Origin: Collinsella sp. AF20-14LB
GTDB taxonomy: Bacteria > Actinomycetota > Coriobacteriia > Coriobacteriales > Coriobacteriaceae
DNA: 64,000 nt
Direction of reading: 5' to 3'
Assembly: GCF_003459505.1 (NCBI RefSeq)
Contig: NZ_QRWD01000004.1
Coordinates: 62,001-126,000, forward strand
Each line of letters starts with the position of its first letter. The stretch's first letter is position 1. The translations under genes were made by a program, and so were the position numbers. Shown here piece by piece: positions 1 to 9,199 of the stretch. A model generated the notes under the pieces. That model was not told the DNA's origin. It saw only the letters and a program-made list of their open reading frames with translations, and did not search any database.

Positions 1-2108
1 CCGACGACGTGCCGCTCGGCGACCGTAAGAACATGTGCTATATGGGCTCCACCGTCGTGTACGGCCGTGGTCGCGCCGTCGTGGTCGGCACCGGCATGAA
101 CACCGAGATGGGCAAGATCGCCGGCGCCCTGGCCGAGGCCAAGGAAGAGCTCACGCCGCTGCAGGTGAAGCTCGCCGAGCTCAGCCGCATCCTCACCATC
201 ATGGTGATCGTCATCTGCGTCGTCATCTTTGGCGTTGACATCCTCCGCCACGGCGTGGGCAACGTCCTTACCGATCCGACTGCCCTGCTCGACACCTTTA
301 TGGTTGCCGTCTCGCTCGCCGTCGCCGCCATCCCCGAGGGCCTTGTTGCCGTCGTGACCATCGTCCTTTCGCTTGGCGTGACCAAGATGGCCAAGCGCCA
401 GGCGATTATCCGCAAGCTCTCTGCTGTCGAGACCCTTGGCTGCACGCAGACCATCTGCTCCGACAAGACCGGTACCCTTACCCAAAACAAGATGACCGTC
501 GTCAAGCACGAGCTCGCTGCGCCTAAGGAGAAGTTCCTGGCCGGTATGGCCCTTTGCTCCGATGCCCAGTGGGACGAGGAGCTGGGCGAGGCCGTGGGCG
601 AGCCGACCGAGTGCGCGCTCGTCAACGACGCCGGCAAGGCTGGCCTCACCGGCCTGACTGCCGAGCATCCGCGCGTGGGCGAGGCCCCGTTCGACTCGGG
701 CCGCAAGATGATGTCCGTGATCGTCGAGACGCTGGATGGCGAGTACGAGCAGTACACCAAGGGCGCGCCCGACGTGGTGATCGGCCTGTGCACCCATATT
801 TACGAGGGCGAAAAGGTCGTCCCGCTGACCGAGGAGCGTCGCGCCGAGCTCGTGGCCGCCAACAAGGCCATGGCCGACGAGGCTCTGCGCGTGCTGGCGC
901 TGGCAAGCCGCACCTACACCGAGGTTCCCGACGACTGCAGCCCCGCTGCGCTCGAGCATGACCTGGTCTTCTGTGGCCTGTCCGGCATGATCGACCCGGT
1001 CCGTCCCGAGGTGGCCGACGCTATCCACGAGGCGCACGACGCCGGTATCCGCACCGTCATGATCACGGGCGACCACATCGACACCGCCGTGGCCATCGCC
1101 AAGCAGCTGGGCATCGTCGCCGATCGCAGCCAGGCCATCACCGGTGCCGACCTCGATCGCATGAGCGACGAGGAACTCGACGCGCACATCGAGGACTACG
1201 GCGTGTACGCCCGCGTCCAGCCCGAGCACAAGACACGCATCGTCGAGGCCTGGAAGTCGCGCGACCAGATCGTAGCCATGACGGGCGACGGCGTCAACGA
1301 CGCCCCGTCCATCAAGCGCGCCGACATTGGCGTTGGTATGGGCATCACCGGTACCGACGTCACCAAGAACGTCGCCGACATGGTACTTGCCGATGACAAC
1401 TTCGCTACCATCATCGGCGCCTGCGAAGAGGGTCGTCGCATCTACGACAACATCCGCAAGGTCATCCAGTTCCTGCTTTCGGCCAACCTTGCCGAGGTGT
1501 TCTCGGTGTTTATCGCCACGCTCATCGGCTTTACCATCTTCCAGCCGGTGCAGCTGCTGTGGGTGAACCTGGTCACCGACTGCTTCCCCGCGCTCGCGCT
1601 GGGCATGGAGGATGCCGAGGGCGACATCATGAAGCGCAAGCCGCGCAACGCCAAGGACGGTGTCTTTGCCGGACATATGGGTCTGGACTGCGTGGTCCAG
1701 GGCCTAATCATCACCGCGCTGGTGCTGGCGAGCTTCTTTGTGGGCGTGTACTTTGACATGGGCTACATCCACATCGCCGATATGATCGCCGGCAATGCCG
1801 ACGAGGAAGGCGTGATGATGGCGTTCATCACGCTCAACATGGTCGAGATTTTCCACTGCTTCAATATGCGCAGCCGTCGTGCGTCGCTGTTCACCATGAA
1901 GAAGCAGAACAAGTGGCTGTGGGCTTCCGCCGCGCTGGCACTGGTGCTGACGGTGATCGTGACCGTGCAGCCGACGCTTGCCGAGATGTTCTTTGGCCCC
2001 GTGACGCTTGAGCTCAAGGGCGTTGTCGCTGCCCTGGGCCTGGCCTTCCTGATCATCCCGCTGATGGAGATCTACAAGGCGATCATGCGCGCGGTCGAAA
2101 AGGAGTAG
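1..2108 (+). CDS. Cation-translocating P-type ATPase, probably Ca2+ (5' end outside window)
   Basis: Open from the left edge, so the N-terminal cytoplasmic part and first membrane segments are missing. About 700 residues are visible. Counting from the GTG at 9: the TM4 motif PEGL at ~109-112, the phosphorylation motif SDKTGTLT with Asp ~152, KGAPD in the nucleotide domain, TGDH and MTGDGVND (~425) in the P domain, and NLVTD in TM6, followed by four more C-terminal membrane segments. PEGL with VNLVTD matches the SERCA/PMR1-like Ca2+ branch, not the heavy-metal or Kdp branch. It would export Ca2+ across the plasma membrane. The family is sure; the transported ion is inferred from motifs. Confidence 0.93.
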   Translation, partial: DDVPLGDRKNMCYMGSTVVYGRGRAVVVGTGMNTEMGKIAGALAEAKEELTPLQVKLAELSRILTIMVIVICVVIFGVDILRHGVGNVLTDPTALLDTFMVAVSLAVAAIPEGLVAVVTIVLSLGVTKMAKRQAIIRKLSAVETLGCTQTICSDKTGTLTQNKMTVVKHELAAPKEKFLAGMALCSDAQWDEELGEAVGEPTECALVNDAGKAGLTGLTAEHPRVGEAPFDSGRKMMSVIVETLDGEYEQYTKGAPDVVIGLCTHIYEGEKVVPLTEERRAELVAANKAMADEALRVLALASRTYTEVPDDCSPAALEHDLVFCGLSGMIDPVRPEVADAIHEAHDAGIRTVMITGDHIDTAVAIAKQLGIVADRSQAITGADLDRMSDEELDAHIEDYGVYARVQPEHKTRIVEAWKSRDQIVAMTGDGVNDAPSIKRADIGVGMGITGTDVTKNVADMVLADDNFATIIGACEEGRRIYDNIRKVIQFLLSANLAEVFSVFIATLIGFTIFQPVQLLWVNLVTDCFPALALGMEDAEGDIMKRKPRNAKDGVFAGHMGLDCVVQGLIITALVLASFFVGVYFDMGYIHIADMIAGNADEEGVMMAFITLNMVEIFHCFNMRSRRASLFTMKKQNKWLWASAALALVLTVIVTVQPTLAEMFFGPVTLELKGVVAALGLAFLIIPLMEIYKAIMRAVEKE

Positions 2109-2120
2109 ATTAACCTGCCC

Positions 2121-2208
2121 GGGCCCGCCCCACGCCCTTTCTCCCTCACTGGTCCTCGCGCTTCGCGCTGCGGGATCGTTCGGGAGAAAGGGCTTCCGGG
2201 GCGGGCCC
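2121..2208. repeat. Long nested palindrome between ATPase gene and rsgA
   Basis: Arms 2121-2145 and 2182-2208 are complementary in two blocks: GGGCCCGCCCC with GGGGCGGGCCC, and CCCTTTCTCCC with GGGAGAAAGGG. The loop carries GTCCTCGCGC then TTCGCGCTGCGG, itself a hairpin. The same loop words recur in the palindromes at 54214-54340 and 57262-57386. It may end transcription of the ATPase gene, but no T-tract follows. Confidence 0.8.
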
Positions 2209-2347
2209 TGCGGTGACTCCGCTGCCTTTCCTCGCGCGGATGATAAGGGCTGAGGGAAAGTTTGTGAGCTGGTCGGGCTTTGCCCGGCCAGCTCTTTTTG
2301 ATTTAAAATACCTGCTCAGTTGTGATTTATGGTGCTGGGAGGCGCTT

Positions 2348-3532
2348 GTGGGCAAGGCTAAGGCTAAGGCGAAGAAAAAGACGACGGGGGCGCGGGCTAA
2401 GCGTGATCGTCGTCGGAAGCTCGCGACCGAGGCTCCCGCATCTGCTGAGGAGCTGCTGGCAAGCGTGCCGGGACTCGACGCGCTGCAGGACGTTCCGGCG
2501 TTCGATGACCTGCCGGTCGATGAAGCTCAGCAGACTGCCTTTGATGATTTCTGCGCACATGCCGAGGAGCCCGAGCAGATGCAGCTTGGCGCCGTGGTGC
2601 GCTTGGATCGCGGGTTTCCACTGGTGGCGACCGCCGACGATACCTTTCGCGCCGAGCATGCCGTGGGGTTTGCCAAGTCGCGCGGCGAGGACGAGGTCCT
2701 TCTGCCTGCCGTGGGCGACCGTGTGGCGGTGCGCCGCGCTCCCGGGCACGATATGGGTGTGATTGAGTGCGTGCTGCCGCGCCGTACGAGCTTTGAGCGT
2801 TGGCGCGGCCGAGCCCGCGGAGAGCGCCAGGTGCTCTGCTCCAACGTGGATAGCGTGCTAATCGTGCAGGCGCTCGGTGCCGGCGAGGTTCTGCTCGACC
2901 GCGTGGCGCGTTCGCTGGTATTGGCGCTCGACTGCGATGCCGAGCCGGTGGTGGTACTCACCAAAGCTGACCGCTGCGATGCCGAGGAGCTCGAGCGCGA
3001 TCTGGACCGCGTGCGCCGCCTGGTGGGTCCGGACGTGCGCGTGATCGTGACGTCCTCTGCCGAGGGCCGCGGCCTGGACGAGGTCCGTGCCTGCGTGCCT
3101 GCCGGGAGCTGCGCCATGATTCTGGGCGAGTCGGGTGCCGGCAAGTCGACGCTGCTCAATGCGCTGCTGGGCCACGATACGTTGGCGACCGGCGGTGTGC
3201 GCGAACGCGACGACCAGGGCCGTCACACTACCGTCGCGCGCGTGATGGTGGCGCTGCCGGGCGACGCCGGCGTGATCGCCGATGCCCCGGGTCTGCGCAG
3301 TTTGCCGCTCGTGGGTCACGAGCGGGGTCTGGCACGCGCCTTCCCCGAGATTGTCGAGGCATCGCGTGCGTGCCGGTTTGGCGACTGCACGCATACCCAC
3401 GAACCGGGTTGCGCCGTTCGCGAGGCCGAGGACGCCGGGCAGATCGACGGCCTGCGTCTGGAAACGTTCCAAAATCTGGCGTCATCCATGCGCGTGAGCG
3501 CTCAAATGCTCGATCCCGATGTCCATCTGTAA
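2348..3532 (+). CDS. rsgA: Ribosome small-subunit GTPase RsgA
   Basis: Circularly permuted GTPase that matures the 30S subunit. The order is a Lys-rich N-terminal tail (KAKAKAKKK), an OB-fold region, the G4-like motif TKAD, then the P-loop GESGAGKST (~260), DAPGL (G3), and a C-terminal zinc site with Cys, Cys, His, Cys (CRFGDC...H...EPGC, ~340-355). The GTG at 2348 is chosen because GGGAGG lies just upstream and because the earlier in-frame ATG (2213) would add 45 residues overlapping the palindrome. The product is 394 aa, slightly long for the family because of the basic N-terminus. A strong terminator follows. Confidence 0.93.
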   Translation: MGKAKAKAKKKTTGARAKRDRRRKLATEAPASAEELLASVPGLDALQDVPAFDDLPVDEAQQTAFDDFCAHAEEPEQMQLGAVVRLDRGFPLVATADDTFRAEHAVGFAKSRGEDEVLLPAVGDRVAVRRAPGHDMGVIECVLPRRTSFERWRGRARGERQVLCSNVDSVLIVQALGAGEVLLDRVARSLVLALDCDAEPVVVLTKADRCDAEELERDLDRVRRLVGPDVRVIVTSSAEGRGLDEVRACVPAGSCAMILGESGAGKSTLLNALLGHDTLATGGVRERDDQGRHTTVARVMVALPGDAGVIADAPGLRSLPLVGHERGLARAFPEIVEASRACRFGDCTHTHEPGCAVREAEDAGQIDGLRLETFQNLASSMRVSAQMLDPDVHL

Positions 3533-3549
3533 TTGAATTTATCTATGAC

Positions 3550-3584
3550 AGCCGTCTCCCAACTGTTCGGGAGACGGCTTTTTT
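3550..3584 (+). terminator. Rho-independent terminator after rsgA
   Basis: An 11-bp perfect stem (AGCCGTCTCCC / GGGAGACGGCT) with an 8-nt loop, followed by a T-run. Confidence 0.92.
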
Positions 3585-3622
3585 GCTGCGGAAAAGCCTC
3601 GAAACATGCAGTTTGCTGACGT

Positions 3623-3687
3623 GCTGACCAAAACCTTGTCACGAGCTTGACGGGCTGTTCAGCTTTTGGTCAGCGATTGGTTTGACA
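3623..3687 (+). promoter_or_regulatory. Inverted repeat and -35-like box upstream of the Tad operon
   Basis: GCTGACCAAAA (3623-3633) and TTTTGGTCAGC (3664-3674) are a perfect 11-bp inverted repeat separated by 30 nt. A consensus TTGACA lies at 3682-3687, about 100 nt before cpaB. The -10 is poor (GATTGC at 17-bp spacing). The layout would suit an activator or repressor site for the pilus operon, but this is inferred from position only. Confidence 0.45.
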
Positions 3688-3784
3688 TTGAAAACCAAGA
3701 TTGCGATTGCGCCGCTTTGCACTCTGACCGCCCAGACAATGGTGGTACGGGCATTCGCCCGGCACTGCCATGAGAGGAGCGGCC

Positions 3785-4444
3785 GTGAACAAGAGCAAGC
3801 GCATCGCCATCAGTCTGGTCGCGGGCGTGCTCGCTGCTCTGCTCTGCATGGTTTACGGCTCGTCGATCCGCTCGCAAGCCGAACAGGTCCAGGCTGAGAC
3901 CTTGGCCAAGTACGGTGGCGATCGCGTCGAGGTATGCGTCGCGGCGCGCGATATCGATGTGGGCGAGACCCTCGATGAGACCAATGTCATAACCCAGGAG
4001 TGGTTGACGAGTCTGCTGCCGCGTGACGCGGCGACCGAGCTACGCCAGGTGCGCGGCGACGTGACGACTTCGCGTATTCCCAAAAACGCCGTGATCTGCA
4101 ATGTCTACACCAAGGCCGAGAGCCACATGCTCGAGGTGCCTAAGGGCAAGGTCGCCGTTTCGGTGGCGGTCGATGCCGAGCACTCGGTCGGCGGTGCTGC
4201 GGGCGTGGGCAGCTACGTGGACGTGTACGTGCAAAAAGACGGCGTAACCGATCGGCTGTGCGGTGCGTACGTGATCGATACCAGTGAGGATTCCGGTGCC
4301 ACGCGCGAGGGCAAGATCGAATGGGTGACGCTGGCGGCTGACCCCGAAGACGTCAAGGAACTGCTGGGCGCCTCGGGCAAGGGAACGGTCAGCTTGACGA
4401 TTCCCGCCACGGCGCGCGGCAAAAAGAGCGGAGGCGACGAGTGA
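3785..4444 (+). CDS. cpaB: Flp pilus assembly protein CpaB/RcpC (SAF domain)
   Basis: 219 aa. An N-terminal membrane anchor (IAISLVAGVLAALLCMVYG) is followed by a SAF-like domain (VCVAARDIDVGETLDETNV) and a CpaB-type C-terminal region (VPKGKVAVSVAVDAEHSVGG...GSYVDVYV). In other Tad systems CpaB/RcpC is an envelope-associated assembly factor. The GTG at 3785 is preferred over the ATG at 3770 because AGAGGAG lies correctly in front of it. It is the first gene of the Tad operon, and its stop overlaps the next start. Confidence 0.88.
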   Translation: MNKSKRIAISLVAGVLAALLCMVYGSSIRSQAEQVQAETLAKYGGDRVEVCVAARDIDVGETLDETNVITQEWLTSLLPRDAATELRQVRGDVTTSRIPKNAVICNVYTKAESHMLEVPKGKVAVSVAVDAEHSVGGAAGVGSYVDVYVQKDGVTDRLCGAYVIDTSEDSGATREGKIEWVTLAADPEDVKELLGASGKGTVSLTIPATARGKKSGGDE

Positions 4445-6093
4445 TGAAGGCGATCTGGCTTGCGTGCTGCGCGTGCGGCGATTACGGGCTGTTGCAGCGG
4501 GAAGTCGAGGGCCGTGATGCGGGTGCACAGGTGCTTCGCGTGGGTGACCTGGACGGGCTGGTTTCCATGGCGCGGGCGTTTCCGTCGCGCCGCGGGGCTG
4601 CCATCATCGCGGCGTCTCTGTTTGATACCGAAGATGTTCGCAAGGCTGTTGCGCGCCTGACGGCCGAAGGCCGCGTGAGTCGCGTGGTCGTGTTGATAGA
4701 AGCGCTCGATCCGTCGGATATCGAGGGGCTGTTTCGCGCGGGGGCGACCGAGGTCATCGCTGCGCACAGTATATGCGGCAACGGGCGCGCGGGCGAGGGA
4801 GCGGTTGATTCCGATCGGCGCATGACGATTGAGCCCGATGCTTTTGTTGATAGGGAACCCGGGGCGCCTCGCGCTACAAGAGGCCCGCGTGTTGATGATT
4901 ATGGAAAAGCGGAAGCCGAGCATGGTCGGCGCCCCCGGAACCCCCTTGTATGCGATGACGCTGGAGGGCCGGCGCAGCATGCTGGCGACTCCCCGGCTGT
5001 AGATATGGGATACGTGCACGGCGTGCATCTGGTGGATGAGCTCGACGAAGTTGAGGGCTTTGCCGGGTGCGGCGAGTTGTCGCTGATGCAGCATGAGCAG
5101 ATTGCGCAGAACGAGCTTGCTTCGCAGACCGAACAAGCTGCCATGCCGGCTTGGACGCAGCGTGTGGTTGCGGCGGAGGAGACGGGGACGCTGGCACCGA
5201 CGCCCGCACCGCCGCCTCCGATGCCGCCGGCAGACGCTGCCGCTCCGCAGCGTCGAGCTCCGGTCATCTGCGCCATTTCGGGTTCGGGCGGTTGCGGCAA
5301 GTCGACGATCGTTGCCACCATGGCACACACATCGTCGCTGTTGGGCTTGCGTGCCGCCGTGCTCGACCTGGACCTGATGTTTGGAAACCTTTACGACTTG
5401 TTAGGTGTCGATGCTCCGCGCGATATGGCGGCGCTTATCGAGCCATCGGCGGCGGGCGCGCTCACCGAGCCGGATATCGTAGCCACATCGATGCGCGTGG
5501 CGCCGGGCGTTACGCTCTGGGGTCCCGTCGCGGCGCCCGAGCAAGCCGAGCTCATGGCACGTCCGGTGGAGCTACTGCTTGATGTCCTGCGTCGCGAATC
5601 CGACGTGGTCTTTATCGATACCTCGGTCTTTTGGGGCGACGCCGTGGCGGCTGCGGTGGCGGCGAGCGACCGTTGCCTGGTCGTTGGCGATGCTGCGGTG
5701 TCGTCCGCGACATCGGCGTCGCGCGTCATCGAACTGGCAAGTCGAGTAGGTGTGCCGCGCACGCGCATGAGCGCCGTGTTCAACCGGTTCGGTGCGCGCG
5801 GGGCAGACGAGGACGTCGCCATGCGCTTTGAGATTGCCTGTGCGTTGAGCTCCAAGATTCGTATCGCCGATGGCGGGCAGGATCTCGCCGCGCTCATGGC
5901 GTTTGGGCGCGCTGACGAGGCGGTGGGGCAGACCAGTGCTTTTGCGACTAGCATGCGCGAGGCCACGCGCGAGATGCTCGTGGAACTGGGGTGCGCCGTC
6001 GGCCCTTGGGGCGATATGGTCGCCGACCGTGCAACGCGTACCGAACGCCCGCGTATCCGCCTTCCCTGGTTGCGCGAGGGTGATCAGCGATGA
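4444..6093 (+). CDS. cpaE: CpaE-like ParA/MinD-family ATPase of the Tad pilus
   Basis: 549 aa. The N-terminal ~120 residues resemble a degenerate receiver-like domain. A low-complexity Ala/Pro-rich linker follows (residues ~230-270, including APTPAPPPPMPPA). The C-terminal half is a deviant-Walker P-loop ATPase with GSGGCGKST at ~281-290, LDLDLMFGNLYDLLG, and VVFIDTSVFWGD as Walker B. In Caulobacter, CpaE directs pilus machinery to its site. The start ATG overlaps the cpaB stop (a GTG at 4441 is also possible), and the 3' end overlaps cpaF by ATGA, implying translational coupling. The linker is long for the family. Confidence 0.88.
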   Translation: MKAIWLACCACGDYGLLQREVEGRDAGAQVLRVGDLDGLVSMARAFPSRRGAAIIAASLFDTEDVRKAVARLTAEGRVSRVVVLIEALDPSDIEGLFRAGATEVIAAHSICGNGRAGEGAVDSDRRMTIEPDAFVDREPGAPRATRGPRVDDYGKAEAEHGRRPRNPLVCDDAGGPAQHAGDSPAVDMGYVHGVHLVDELDEVEGFAGCGELSLMQHEQIAQNELASQTEQAAMPAWTQRVVAAEETGTLAPTPAPPPPMPPADAAAPQRRAPVICAISGSGGCGKSTIVATMAHTSSLLGLRAAVLDLDLMFGNLYDLLGVDAPRDMAALIEPSAAGALTEPDIVATSMRVAPGVTLWGPVAAPEQAELMARPVELLLDVLRRESDVVFIDTSVFWGDAVAAAVAASDRCLVVGDAAVSSATSASRVIELASRVGVPRTRMSAVFNRFGARGADEDVAMRFEIACALSSKIRIADGGQDLAALMAFGRADEAVGQTSAFATSMREATREMLVELGCAVGPWGDMVADRATRTERPRIRLPWLREGDQR

Positions 6094-7418
6094 GCCTGCA
6101 AACGAGGATTAAGGCTGCCGGCGCTGCAGCGGCGGCAGCGCCTGTAGATGCGGGGCGTCGCCGCGCGGTGAAACGACGCACCAAGCGCGCCGTGATGGAC
6201 CGCATGGGTTACGACGAAGTGGCGCGTATCAGCGCCTATATCGACCCGGCACTTGCCCGCTCGGAATTGCGTCCTGCGGTGGAGGCGGCGCTCAATGTTG
6301 AGGAGCCGACCGATCTCGCGACGCCCGAGCGCGAAACCATCATCGACGAGATTTTGGATGACGTGGTGGGCTTGGGGCCGTTGCAGCCGCTCATCGAGGA
6401 CGACACCGTTACCGAGATCATGATCAACGGCTGTCGCTCGGCTTTCTTTGAACGCGGCGGCGTCTTGTACCCCATCGAGCATGCGTTTGAGGATGATGAG
6501 CAGATCCGTGTGCTTATCGACCGCATTATCTCGCCGCTCGGCCGTCGTATCGACGAGCGTAGCCCCATCGTCAACGCCCGCCTCAAGACGGGTTATCGCG
6601 TCAACGCGGTGATTCCACCCGTGGCGATCGACGGGCCAATCCTCACCATCCGAAAGTTCTCGGACCGTATCTGCTCGCTGGACGAGCTCGTGGGGTTGGG
6701 ATCGCTGCCGCTTTGGTATGCGCAGCTGCTGTCGTGTGCGGTGTCGCTGCGACAAGACCTGGCGGTTGCGGGAGGCACGGGATCTGGTAAGACCACCCTG
6801 CTCAACGCGTTGTCATGTGAGATTTCCACCGGCGAGCGCATCGTGACGATCGAGGACTCTGCCGAGCTCAAGTTTGCGCATCATCCGCACGTGGTGCGCC
6901 TAGAGGCGCGCGAGGCTTCAATTGAGGGTGAGGGCGCGGTGACGATCCGCGACCTGGTGACTAATGCCCTGCGCATGCGCCCCGACCGCATCGTGGTGGG
7001 CGAGGTGCGCGGTGCCGAGTGCTGCGACATGTTGCAGGCCATGAACACGGGCCACGACGGATCGCTCACCACACTTCATGCGGGTTCAGAACAGGAGACC
7101 GTGGTGCGTTTGACGTTGCTTGCACGTTATGGGATCGATCTGCCGAGTGAGCTTATCGAGGAGCAGATTGCCATGGCACTCGACGGTATCGTGATGTCCG
7201 AGCGCCACGCCGATGGCAGGCGCTTCGTCTCCTCGTATTCGGGGGTGCGACGCGCCGCATCGGGCGGCGTAGAGCTCGAGCGCTATGTGACGTTCGATGC
7301 CGCCGAGCGCACCTGGACGCTTGACCGCGAGCCGCCGTTTATCGCAGAAGGCCTGCGGTCGGGGACGCTCACACAAGAGGAGGTGGACGAATGGAGATCA
7401 CTGTGCCCCTCGTCGTAG
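6090..7418 (+). CDS. cpaF: Tad secretion ATPase CpaF/TadA
   Basis: 442 aa, usual size. This is the hexameric ATPase that powers Flp pilus polymerisation. It shows an N-terminal helical domain, EIMINGC, Walker [10 protein letters not shown] (~228-236), an Asp box (TIEDSAEL), Walker B-like RIVVGEVRG, and a His box (TTLHAGS). It works with the membrane proteins TadB and TadC encoded directly downstream. It begins in an ATGA overlap with cpaE, and its last 28 nt overlap tadB. Confidence 0.95.
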   Translation: MSLQTRIKAAGAAAAAAPVDAGRRRAVKRRTKRAVMDRMGYDEVARISAYIDPALARSELRPAVEAALNVEEPTDLATPERETIIDEILDDVVGLGPLQPLIEDDTVTEIMINGCRSAFFERGGVLYPIEHAFEDDEQIRVLIDRIISPLGRRIDERSPIVNARLKTGYRVNAVIPPVAIDGPILTIRKFSDRICSLDELVGLGSLPLWYAQLLSCAVSLRQDLAVAGGTGSGKTTLLNALSCEISTGERIVTIEDSAELKFAHHPHVVRLEAREASIEGEGAVTIRDLVTNALRMRPDRIVVGEVRGAECCDMLQAMNTGHDGSLTTLHAGSEQETVVRLTLLARYGIDLPSELIEEQIAMALDGIVMSERHADGRRFVSSYSGVRRAASGGVELERYVTFDAAERTWTLDREPPFIAEGLRSGTLTQEEVDEWRSLCPSS

Positions 7419-8317
7419 GGGGCTTGGCAGGGCTTTCTGTCGCGACGGCGTGCGGGGCGGAACCTCGTGTGCCGCAGGTACCGCCGGCGGAGCTGGCACG
7501 TCAGGCGCTCGAGACGGTGGCAGAGAAGCTGCCGCGTGAGCTGGTGGAAAACGATCTGCTGAAAAAGATCGCCCGTTCGTGGGCATCGCTGGCTCCGGCG
7601 CATCGCCTTGGCCTCGTGATCGAAGATGCTTCGGGACGTTTGGCGTTTCTGCTGCTATCGAGCGGTGTCTGCTGCGTTTTACTAACGATGGTGTCGTTAT
7701 CGCCCCTCGGATTTGCCTTGGGACTTGTTGCTCCGTTTGCCGTTGGTGCCGCTCGGGATGGCTTTGAGAGCCGGCGCGAGCAACACGATGCAGAAGAGGC
7801 AATGCCCGAGGCGTTTACCGCACTTTCCATGTCGCTTGCCTCGGGACATTCGCTGGCCCAGGGCATGCGCTTTGTGGGCGCTCATGCGCAAGAGCCAGTG
7901 CATACCGAGTTTTTGCGGGTGGCGGCGGCGATCGATTGCGGCATCTCGGCGACCGACGCGCTCGATGACTTGCTCGTGCGTATCGACGCCCCCGGTCTTT
8001 CGCTTGTGACCTTGGCGCTTAAGGTGTCTCAGCGCACCGGCGCTCCGCTTGCCGACTTACTGTCCGAGGCGTCGAGCATGGTGGGGGAGCGCATTGAGCT
8101 CAAGCGCCGCCTGGATGTTAAGACGTCGCAGGCTCGCATGTCTGCGCATATGGTCGCGGCGATGCCGGCGGGCATGTGCGCGGTGTTGGCGCTGCTTTCG
8201 GCAGATTTTCGTCGCGGTCTTGCGACGCCTGCCGGCGCGGGCGCTGTGGTGCTGGGTCTTGCCCTCAACGCCGTTGCCCTGGTGGTTATCCGGCGCATTA
8301 TGCGGGTGGAGCTATGA
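7391..8317 (+). CDS. tadB: Tad pilus inner-membrane platform protein TadB (T2SSF)
   Basis: 308 aa. Hydrophobic segments lie at ~74-115 (FLLLSSGVCCVLLTMVSLSP...) and at the C-terminus, flanking a cytoplasmic T2SSF domain (EAMPEAFTALSMSLASGHSLAQGM, residues ~137-235). With TadC it forms the membrane platform on which CpaF acts. The start lies inside the end of cpaF, and the stop overlaps the tadC start as ATGA. Confidence 0.9.
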   Translation: MEITVPLVVGGLAGLSVATACGAEPRVPQVPPAELARQALETVAEKLPRELVENDLLKKIARSWASLAPAHRLGLVIEDASGRLAFLLLSSGVCCVLLTMVSLSPLGFALGLVAPFAVGAARDGFESRREQHDAEEAMPEAFTALSMSLASGHSLAQGMRFVGAHAQEPVHTEFLRVAAAIDCGISATDALDDLLVRIDAPGLSLVTLALKVSQRTGAPLADLLSEASSMVGERIELKRRLDVKTSQARMSAHMVAAMPAGMCAVLALLSADFRRGLATPAGAGAVVLGLALNAVALVVIRRIMRVEL

Positions 8318-8955
8318 GCGCCCCGGTTGCAGTTGCGGCTTGCCTGTGCGCCCTGAGTGTATTTGTCGCGACGGGTTTGGATCGGGCGGATGCACGCAAG
8401 ATCGCAGGGGCCTGCAAGCGCGAGGCGGTGCTGGTCGCTGCCGCGGGTCGCTCGGTGGTCGATGCTCTGACCGCGCGAGTGAAGGGCGCGGTTGGAGCGG
8501 GCGGCCCGGCGCGAGTGTCGCTCGGCGAAGTGTCCGAGATGATCGATGTTGTGCGCTTGGGTCTTTCGGCCGGCCTTTCGTTTGATGCGGCGCTTGAGAT
8601 TTTCTGCGCCAACCGCCGGTCAGTGCTGGCTCTTCGCCTTGAGCGCGCCTGCATGGCGTGGCAGGTGGGCGTGGGCACGCGTGAGGACGAGTTGTTGGCC
8701 GCCGCGCGCGACCTGGACGTGCGAGCGCTCGAGACCTTTGCCATCACGGTGGGGCAGGCGCTCGCCCTGGGTGCCCCACTTGCCGAGACGCTGGCCGCTC
8801 AAAGTCGCGAGATCCGTGCGGCTCATCGCGCCGCGGTCGAGCGCGAGATCGAGCGTGCGCCCGTCAAGCTGCTGATTCCCACCGGCACGCTCATCTTGCC
8901 GGCGTTGCTTCTGTCCATATTGGGCCCGCTGCTGGGAGCAGGCGGGATGATGTAG
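8314..8955 (+). CDS. tadC: Tad pilus inner-membrane platform protein TadC (T2SSF)
   Basis: 213 aa, short for TadC but with the diagnostic T2SSF pattern: LGEVSEMIDVVRLGLSAGLS, then LETFAITVGQALALGAPLAETL, and a C-terminal hydrophobic hairpin (LIPTGTLILPALLLSILGPLL). An ATGA overlap with tadB fixes the start at 8314. An upstream in-frame ATG at 8176 would overlap tadB by over 140 nt and is not used. It partners TadB in the pilus platform. Confidence 0.9.
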   Translation: MSAPVAVAACLCALSVFVATGLDRADARKIAGACKREAVLVAAAGRSVVDALTARVKGAVGAGGPARVSLGEVSEMIDVVRLGLSAGLSFDAALEIFCANRRSVLALRLERACMAWQVGVGTREDELLAAARDLDVRALETFAITVGQALALGAPLAETLAAQSREIRAAHRAAVEREIERAPVKLLIPTGTLILPALLLSILGPLLGAGGMM

Positions 8956-8965
8956 GGAGGAATAC

Positions 8966-9199
8966 ATGAACACGATGACTGACACTGCTGGCAAGGTGCA
9001 GGGCTGGGCGTTTTGCCGGGCGGCACATGTTCGTCAGCGCGCCAAGGAACTATTGCAGGAGGAGAGTGCGCAGGGTACCACCGAGTATGCCATCTTGGTC
9101 GGCGTGCTCGTGGTGATCGCGATTATCGCCATCGTCGCATTTAAGGGCAAGGTCCAAGATCTATGGAACGCTATCAGCGAGGGCATCAACAGCCTGTAG
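8966..9199 (+). CDS. flp: Flp-family major pilin
   Basis: 77 aa. A long basic leader ends in a class III prepilin processing site QG|TTEYAILVG. Glu sits at +5 of the mature form after TTEYA, and a hydrophobic helix (VLVVIAIIAIVAF) follows. AGGGAGGAA directly precedes the ATG. It is the probable structural subunit of the pilus. Processing needs a TadV/CpaA prepilin peptidase, which is not encoded in this window. Confidence 0.93.
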   Translation: MNTMTDTAGKVQGWAFCRAAHVRQRAKELLQEESAQGTTEYAILVGVLVVIAIIAIVAFKGKVQDLWNAISEGINSL

